From contig JAITFV010000040.1 of assembly GCA_031281115.1 (NCBI GenBank), positions 1 through 9,247 of the forward strand: 9,247 nucleotides of DNA, read 5' to 3'. Position 1 is the first letter of the stretch; every line of letters begins with the position of its first letter. Below, one piece after another: positions 6,093 through 9,247 of the stretch. Source of the DNA: Oscillospiraceae bacterium. GTDB lineage: Bacteria; Bacillota; Clostridia; Oscillospirales; Ruminococcaceae. The position numbers and the translations under genes are program-made. The notes under the pieces were generated by a model. That model did not search any database and was not told the DNA's origin. It saw nothing but the letters and a program-made list of their open reading frames with translations.

Positions 6093-6107
6093 TTATATAT
6101 AGTTGCC
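6085..6107. repeat. Right terminal inverted repeat of the IS1595-type element
   Basis: Read on the minus strand from 6107 it starts GGCAACTATATA and matches the left end at 20 of 23 positions. Directly outside it is the second copy of AAAAATAA. Confidence 0.9.
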
Positions 6108-6115
6108 AAAAATAA
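6108..6115. repeat. Right copy of the 8-bp target site duplication
   Basis: AAAAATAA, identical to 3528-3535, immediately outside the right terminal repeat. Confidence 0.9.
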
Positions 6116-6675
6116 TAGCCGTTTTGGCGGCTGCGGTGATGGTTTTTGGATTGGCGGGGTGCAGCGCGAGCGGCGACCCTGCGAGTGATTTTGAGTACAG
6201 AGCCGTTGCAGGCGGGGTTGAGATTACTAAATACATAGGAACGTCTATTCGTGCAAATATTCCCGCAAAAATTGAGGGCGAGCCTGTGGTTGCTATAGGA
6301 GCGCGAGCTTTTGAGGATAGCGGAATAATGGAAGTGACTATTCCGGATAGTGTTACAAGCATAAAACAGGGAGCTTTTTCGCATTGTACGGGTTTAATTA
6401 GTATTTTAATTCCTAAAAACGTATCAAGCATAAGTACAGATGCATTTGCCGGCTGTACAGGGTTGGAAAACGCTGTTTATAAAGGAGTGACGTATAGCGT
6501 AGTAGAAGAAATGGAGCGTAGAGAAGAGGAGCGTAGAGAAGAGGCACATAGGAGAGCTGACGAAGCTGGAGCAGGAGGGATGCCTACTATTGCAGTAGGG
6601 ATGTCTACTGCTGATGCACCACATTTGATTCCCAATTTACCTCAAGAATTCTACGATGCTATCAACGGGAACTAA
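6116..6675 (+). pseudogene. Main part of the disrupted BspA-type LRR lipoprotein gene
   Basis: With the 5' fragment (3517-3535) this makes a 192-aa lipoprotein. It has a signal peptide MKSKKIIAVLAAAVMVFG, lipobox LAGC with lipidated C22, and two to three BspA/LRR_5 repeats (about 42-125) of the type AFEDSGIMEVTIPDSVTSIK and AFSHCTGLISILIPKNV. A highly charged Arg/Glu segment (137-155) and an Ala/Gly/Pro-containing tail follow. Such proteins are surface-anchored in Gram-positives and often act in binding or adhesion. The insertion has removed promoter, ribosome binding site and ATG. An in-frame TTG at 6103 in the IS end would give MPKIIAVLAAA with an intact signal peptide, but no ribosome binding site precedes it. 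I therefore call it a pseudogene, with residual expression possible. Confidence 0.85.
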
Positions 6676-6720
6676 CACTGTTATACATTTAAGAAATGGA
6701 TAACAGGTTCTGCGGCTTGC

Positions 6721-6758
6721 GAGCTGCTGGCGCTGTCGCAGCAGCGCCAGCTCTTTTT
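6721..6758 (+). terminator. Intrinsic terminator downstream of the lipoprotein
   Basis: GAGCTG...GCGCTG (6721-6735, with a CTG bulge) pairs with CAGCGCCAGCTC (6742-6753) around a 6-nt loop and is followed by TTTTT. It lies 45 bp after the stop codon. Confidence 0.8.
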
Positions 6759-6905
6759 CGCTGTCAAGGGCAGGAATTTTCCGGTCGGTTCGCCCACGGA
6801 GGAATTTTGTACTCGTTTCAATTTTTAAACGGAGTTCGCAGCCGTAAAAAATAATAACCCGCCCTTGTGAACGGAACACTTTTTGTAAATTGTCGGCATA
6901 ATATA

Positions 6906-6934
6906 TTGACAACGATGAAAGAATATGATATAAT
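6906..6934 (+). promoter_or_regulatory. Perfect consensus promoter of tRNA-His
   Basis: TTGACA (6906-6911), 17 bp, TATAAT (6929-6934), 22 bp before the mature tRNA. The 6759-6905 stretch upstream holds no gene that I can support. Confidence 0.85.
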
Positions 6935-6956
6935 AGTTGAGCGTGTGGCAAGAAGC

Positions 6957-7030
6957 GGAGGATATGGCGCAGTTGGTAGCGCGTCAGATTGTGGCTCTGA
7001 AGGCCGTGGGTTCGAAACCCACTATCCTCC
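6957..7030 (+). tRNA. tRNA-His (anticodon GTG)
   Basis: A full cloverleaf is readable: acceptor GAGGATA/TATCCTC, D arm GCGC-AGTTGGTA-GCGC, anticodon arm TCAGA-TTGTGGC-TCTGA with GTG at 34-36, variable loop AGGCC, and T arm GTGGG-TTCGAAA-CCCAC. The extra G at 6957 is the histidine-specific G-1, facing discriminator C73 at 7030. CCA is not encoded. It is a single-tRNA transcript with its own promoter; no terminator with a clear U-tract follows, so processing or the hairpins at 7115-7164 may set the 3' end. Confidence 0.97.
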
Positions 7031-7114
7031 CTCCCTTTAAAGCTGATAGTTTCCTCGAAAACTCTAATACTGCATCAACACAGGATTTTGAAATACAACA
7101 TTTAAATTCCCCCA

Positions 7115-7164
7115 TGTAGGGAACGGATTTATCCGTTCCGGAACGCATGAATGCGTTCCCTACA
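7115..7164. repeat. Double palindrome of the TAGGGAACG repeat type
   Basis: TGTAGGGAACG (7115-7125) and CGTTCCCTACA (7154-7164) bracket two perfect hairpins: GGAACGGAT/ATCCGTTCC (7120-7128/7131-7139) and GGAACGCAT/ATGCGTTCC (7140-7148/7151-7159). A related single unit begins at 8593. It is a dispersed intergenic repeat, possibly MITE- or REP-like. Confidence 0.7.
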
Positions 7165-7177
7165 GCATTGGTGTAAA

Positions 7178-7249
7178 ATAGTTTTCGAGGGTTCTCAACT
7201 GATAGTTTCCGAGGGTTCTCAACTGATAGTTTCCGAGGATTCTCAACTG
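7178..7249. repeat. Three tandem copies of a 24-bp repeat
   Basis: Units at 7178-7201, 7202-7225 and 7226-7249, each of the form ATAGTTTYCGAGG-RTTCTCAACTG, differ at only one or two positions. A diverged piece (CTGATAGTTTCCTCGA) lies at 7041-7056, just after the tRNA. The length is a multiple of three and the frame is open, but there is no start signal. I see no gene from 7031 to 7710, only these repeats and control sites. Confidence 0.85.
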
Positions 7250-7336
7250 CGTACTTGTTTAAGCGGGTTCGCGGTTTTTCTTTTACTCCGGCTCTTCCCG
7301 GGCGGGTTTTATAGCAAATTGTGCAAATTGCGAAGC

Positions 7337-7451
7337 TATAATCGTTTAAATTGAAAACTGTTCCACAGTTTCAATTTAAACGGGTTTCCGCTGCGTGAGC
7401 GCAGCGGGTGCTGTCCGGGCAGCGCAAGCCCCTTTAACTTAAAAAGCGAAA
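7337..7451. repeat. Right arm of the 115-bp inverted repeat
   Basis: This is the inverted copy of 1-115, with differences confined mainly to 7408-7420 (GGGTGCTGTCCGGGCAGCGC against GGGCGCTGTCGCAACAGCGC). It overlaps a perfect 18-bp hairpin, 7431-7448 with 7452-7469, closed by an AAA loop. Confidence 0.85.
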
Positions 7452-7469
7452 CGCTTTTTAAGTTAAAGG
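7431..7469. repeat. Perfect 18-bp hairpin at the end of the right repeat
   Basis: CCTTTAACTTAAAAAGCG and its exact reverse complement are separated by AAA. No U-tract follows. A smaller perfect hairpin, GTGCTGT-AACA-ACAGCAC, comes next at 7492-7509. Confidence 0.8.
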
Positions 7470-7535
7470 ACTATAATACTAAAATCTGCTGGTGCTGTAA
7501 CAACAGCACAATCCACGAAATCCAATAAAATAAGT

Positions 7536-7583
7536 TTGTCGAATTTCAGTATAATGAGCGCATTTTCAACGTTTTATGTCAAA
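7536..7583 (+). promoter_or_regulatory. Two 0A-box-like sites upstream of the Spo0A-like gene
   Basis: TTGTCGAA at 7536-7543 and TGTCAAA at 7577-7583 both fit the TGTCRAA core recognised by Spo0A in Firmicutes. They lie on the same strand, 40 bp apart, about 50-100 bp before the promoter at 7635. Single 7-bp matches occur by chance, so the case rests on the pair and the location. Confidence 0.5.
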
Positions 7584-7634
7584 CAATACAATAAAATATA
7601 TTGCAAGGAGATTATATTTGTAATAGTTTATGTA

Positions 7635-7663
7635 TTGAATTATTTATGTGTCTGTATTATAAT
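7635..7663 (+). promoter_or_regulatory. Promoter of the Spo0A-like regulator
   Basis: TTGAAT (7635-7640), 17 bp, TATAAT (7658-7663). The leader holds a small hairpin, GGCAA/TTGCC (7673-7677/7686-7690), then the ribosome binding site GGAAAGG before ATG 7711. Confidence 0.7.
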
Positions 7664-7710
7664 GTAATAACAGGCAATGAAAGTGTTGCCCGGTTGGAAA
7701 GGAATATCAA

Positions 7711-8496
7711 ATGGACAGAGATTTAAAAGTACTTCTTATCGAAGATGACACTGTAGAATGTCGCAATATCATAAAAGCGGCAGACATAAAAGACGGCATC
7801 CGTCTGATAGGCGTTACAAACAGCGCCGAAAAAGCCACCCAGTACATTACGGATGGCTTGCCGGATGCAATAGTCCTCGGGATTGAGCTAAGCGAGGAAA
7901 GCGACAAATGCATTGCTTTCATGCAGAAGCTTCGGGATATGAACCTTGATGAGTTCCCCTATATTTTAGTTACAGCGAAAAACGAAGACGCCGCCACTCA
8001 CGACACGGCGCGGAAAATGGGCGCGGATTTCATCATGACCAAGCAGCAGGAAAATTACAGCGCGGATAACGTGATTGATTTCCTGAGTTCCGTAAAAAGC
8101 GTTATACTCGGCAAGAGAAGAGATATTCACGCCGAAGCCCTCTCCCCCGAAGACAAGGCAGACATCAAAAATAAGCTCCTCAGAAGAATACATACCGAGC
8201 TTGACCTCATCGGCGTAAGCCCGAAGGTTGTGGGGCGTTCATATTTAGTTGACGGGATTCTGCGAATCATGGAATGCCCCGAGCCTAACTTCTCCCGTAA
8301 AATCGCTGCGCATTTCGGCAAGTCCGTGCCAAGCGTCGAGCGCGCTATGCAGACGGCAATCACCGGTGCGTGGAAAAACAACAGCCGGCAAGAGATTGCG
8401 AAGTATTACACCGCGCACATTAATCCGGAAAAAGGAATCCCGACTGTAACCGAGTTCATCTACTTTTATGCATCGAAGGTGAAGAATAATTGGTAG
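7711..8496 (+). CDS. Spo0A-like response regulator with degenerate receiver
   Basis: This 261-aa protein is close to Spo0A in length and layout. Residues about 5-125 form a receiver: acidic pair D12-D13 after KVLLIE, T88 in ILVTA, K111 in FIMTK. At the phospho-acceptor position the protein reads DAIVLGIEL, so G57 replaces the aspartate and ordinary phosphorylation should be impossible. Residues about 150-261 match the Spo0A C-terminal DNA-binding domain (LDLIGVSPKVVGRSYLVDGI, then SVPSVERAMQTAITGAW and PTVTEFIYF). The true spo0A normally keeps the aspartate and often lies near spoIVB, so this looks like a paralogue, perhaps acting independently of phosphate or antagonising Spo0A. GGAAAGG supports the start. 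It is a single-gene unit ending at a strong terminator. Confidence 0.88.
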   Translation: MDRDLKVLLIEDDTVECRNIIKAADIKDGIRLIGVTNSAEKATQYITDGLPDAIVLGIELSEESDKCIAFMQKLRDMNLDEFPYILVTAKNEDAATHDTARKMGADFIMTKQQENYSADNVIDFLSSVKSVILGKRRDIHAEALSPEDKADIKNKLLRRIHTELDLIGVSPKVVGRSYLVDGILRIMECPEPNFSRKIAAHFGKSVPSVERAMQTAITGAWKNNSRQEIAKYYTAHINPEKGIPTVTEFIYFYASKVKNNW

Positions 8497-8532
8497 TGTT
8501 AATTATTGAAAGAAGTTTTCGCAAATAAAAAA

Positions 8533-8560
8533 GCGGCTTGTTAGAAGCCGCCTTTTATTT
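8533..8560 (+). terminator. Intrinsic terminator of the Spo0A-like gene
   Basis: GCGGCTT-GTTAG-AAGCCGC (8533-8551) followed by CTTTTATTTT. An A-rich run precedes the stem, so it could also stop minus-strand transcripts coming from the peptidase gene. Confidence 0.9.
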
Positions 8561-8592
8561 TGCAAGAGGTCTATTAGATGGCAGATACAAAA

Positions 8593-8727
8593 TGTAGGGA
8601 ACGACGCCCTCGGCGTTCCGAAAAAACGGTAAACGTGCTTGTTTCTCGTCTGCCTGCGGCAGACAACCGAAACAAATGCACAATATTAATCCTAAAAAAC
8701 GCAAGCGTTTTATTGCGGATTAATATT
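8593..8727. repeat. Cluster of three hairpins
   Basis: From left to right: a TGTAGGGAACG repeat unit with a bulged GGAAC/GTTCC hairpin (8593-8619), GTCTGCC-TGC-GGCAGAC (8648-8664), and AATATTAATCC with GGATTAATATT (8682-8692/8717-8727), the last enclosing AAAACGC-AA-GCGTTTT (8696-8711). The last one ends on the stop codon of the minus-strand peptidase gene and may protect or end its mRNA. No gene is supported from 8497 to 8725. Confidence 0.7.
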
Positions 8728-9247
8728 AAAAAGATAACAGTATTAGTTTCTTTTGTAATTCTTTCAATTTTGCTTGCTGCTCGCGGTAATCCGGCAGGAC
8801 CCGCTCTACAACCGCCCAAAACCGCGGTGAGTGATTCATTTCGATTATATGCGCCAGCTCATGAACAACAACGTAATCAATTACATCATTGTCTGCCATA
8901 ATCAGCCGCCACGAAAAGTTTAAACTTTTCTTTGCCGAGCATGAACCCCAGCGTGTATTCGCACCGTTAATTTTTACGGAAGCCGCTGTAACGCCCATTT
9001 GTGCAGAATAATTATTAACTTTCAAAGTTAAATCGCTCTTTGCAAGTATGCGGTAAATCTGTATGCAGGCTGACTTTATACACTCCGGCAGCAAGCCGGC
9101 AGGAATAAAAAAACAATCGCTGCTGACGCCGATTTTTCCGCTCATACTCGGAGCAATTCTATATTGTCTCCCGCAGTACAAAACTGTGTCGCCGTAGTTA
9201 AGTGCAAATGAATCTTTGCGCTGTGACTGCGTTTTTGATTCGGAGAG
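8726..9247 (-). CDS. YgjP/SprT-like zinc metallopeptidase (DUF45), 5' end outside window
   Basis: The frame stays open to the window edge, so the gene is partial and the nearest TTG at 9181 should not be taken as the start. The C-terminal 173 residues visible here include the family signature NTRWGSCSAKKSLNFSW and the zinc motif HELAH (codons 8863-8849), followed by EMNHSPRFW with the third histidine at 8833-8831, as in YgjP-type M48-related peptidases. No signal peptide can be judged. The role of the family in cells is poorly defined. It ends with a Lys/Leu-rich tail, and its stop codon abuts a hairpin cluster. It is convergent with the Spo0A-like gene. Confidence 0.9.
   Translation of the reverse strand, partial: LSESKTQSQRKDSFALNYGDTVLYCGRQYRIAPSMSGKIGVSSDCFFIPAGLLPECIKSACIQIYRILAKSDLTLKVNNYSAQMGVTAASVKINGANTRWGSCSAKKSLNFSWRLIMADNDVIDYVVVHELAHIIEMNHSPRFWAVVERVLPDYREQQAKLKELQKKLILLSF

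Larger units (their letters stand above)
3536..6107. mobile_element. IS1595-family insertion element with three passenger genes (2572 bp)
   Basis: Both ends were found by matching. The left end begins GGCAACTATATA and the right end, read inward, begins with the same 12 bases; 20 of the first 23 positions agree (3536-3558 against 6085-6107). Perfect 8-bp duplications flank it, and the interrupted host frame is restored when the element is removed. Contents are a zinc-ribbon membrane protein gene (-), a ribbon-helix-helix gene (+), a KilA-N gene (-) and the transposase gene (-). Good end symmetry, exact duplications and intact genes point to a recent insertion of a possibly active element. IS1595 members with passenger genes are known; I do not know this combination as described. 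Confidence 0.95.

Noticed and set aside
6637..6951. Minus-strand frame opposite the terminator and tRNA promoter
   Set aside because: No ribosome binding site or recognisable domain; it runs through the terminator hairpin.
7151..7354. Frame with repeated GSQLIVSE units
   Set aside because: The repeats simply translate the 24-bp tandem repeat. There is no start signal and the frame ends inside the inverted repeat.
7113..7469. CRISPR-like array
   Set aside because: The repeats are directly tandem without unique spacers, or are hairpin palindromes, and no cas gene is nearby.

Overview
The window looks like a chromosomal segment of a Gram-positive, Clostridia-type bacterium. Oscillospiraceae-like is a guess from gene content and repeat style; nothing here fixes the genus. 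The support is a Spo0A-type C-terminal DNA-binding domain, a YmfF/YmfH M16 peptidase pair, several TTGACA-17-TATAAT promoters and GAGG-type ribosome binding sites. The flanks have mixed base composition with many short palindromic intergenic repeats; the central 3536-6107 block is visibly AT-richer.

Left part (1-3475): palindromic repeats, then the minus-strand operon ymfF-ymfH (2790 to 221; stop and start fused as TAATG). The operon has its own promoter. Upstream of it lies a separate minus-strand transcription unit with a consensus promoter, an 11-bp 5' hairpin, a C-rich and U-rich body and an intrinsic terminator: a candidate small RNA of about 145 nt. Next is a small XRE-family regulator, divergent from a consensus plus-strand promoter with operator-like palindromes.

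Centre (3476-6760): that plus-strand promoter originally drove a 192-aa BspA-type leucine-rich-repeat lipoprotein. An IS1595-family element has inserted 19 nt into the gene. The element can be delimited to the base: 3536-6107 (2572 bp), imperfect terminal inverted repeats (20 of 23 matching) and a perfect 8-bp target duplication AAAAATAA. Removing the element and one duplication copy restores an open frame of exactly 193 codons. Besides its transposase the element carries three passenger genes: a KilA-N protein (probably with a P63C-like C-terminus) translationally coupled to the transposase, a 58-aa ribbon-helix-helix protein, and a small zinc-ribbon membrane protein. A palindrome-rich control region separates the last two. 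This compact element with its own DNA-binding proteins is the best candidate in the window for an undescribed system.

Right part (6760-9247): tRNA-His(GTG) with a consensus promoter; a 680-bp non-coding stretch with palindromic and tandem repeats, including a 115-bp inverted copy of the first 115 bases of the window; then a Spo0A-like regulator whose receiver lacks the phospho-acceptor aspartate and whose upstream region has two 0A-box-like sites; a strong terminator; another hairpin cluster; and the 3' part of a YgjP-type metallopeptidase gene running off the window edge.
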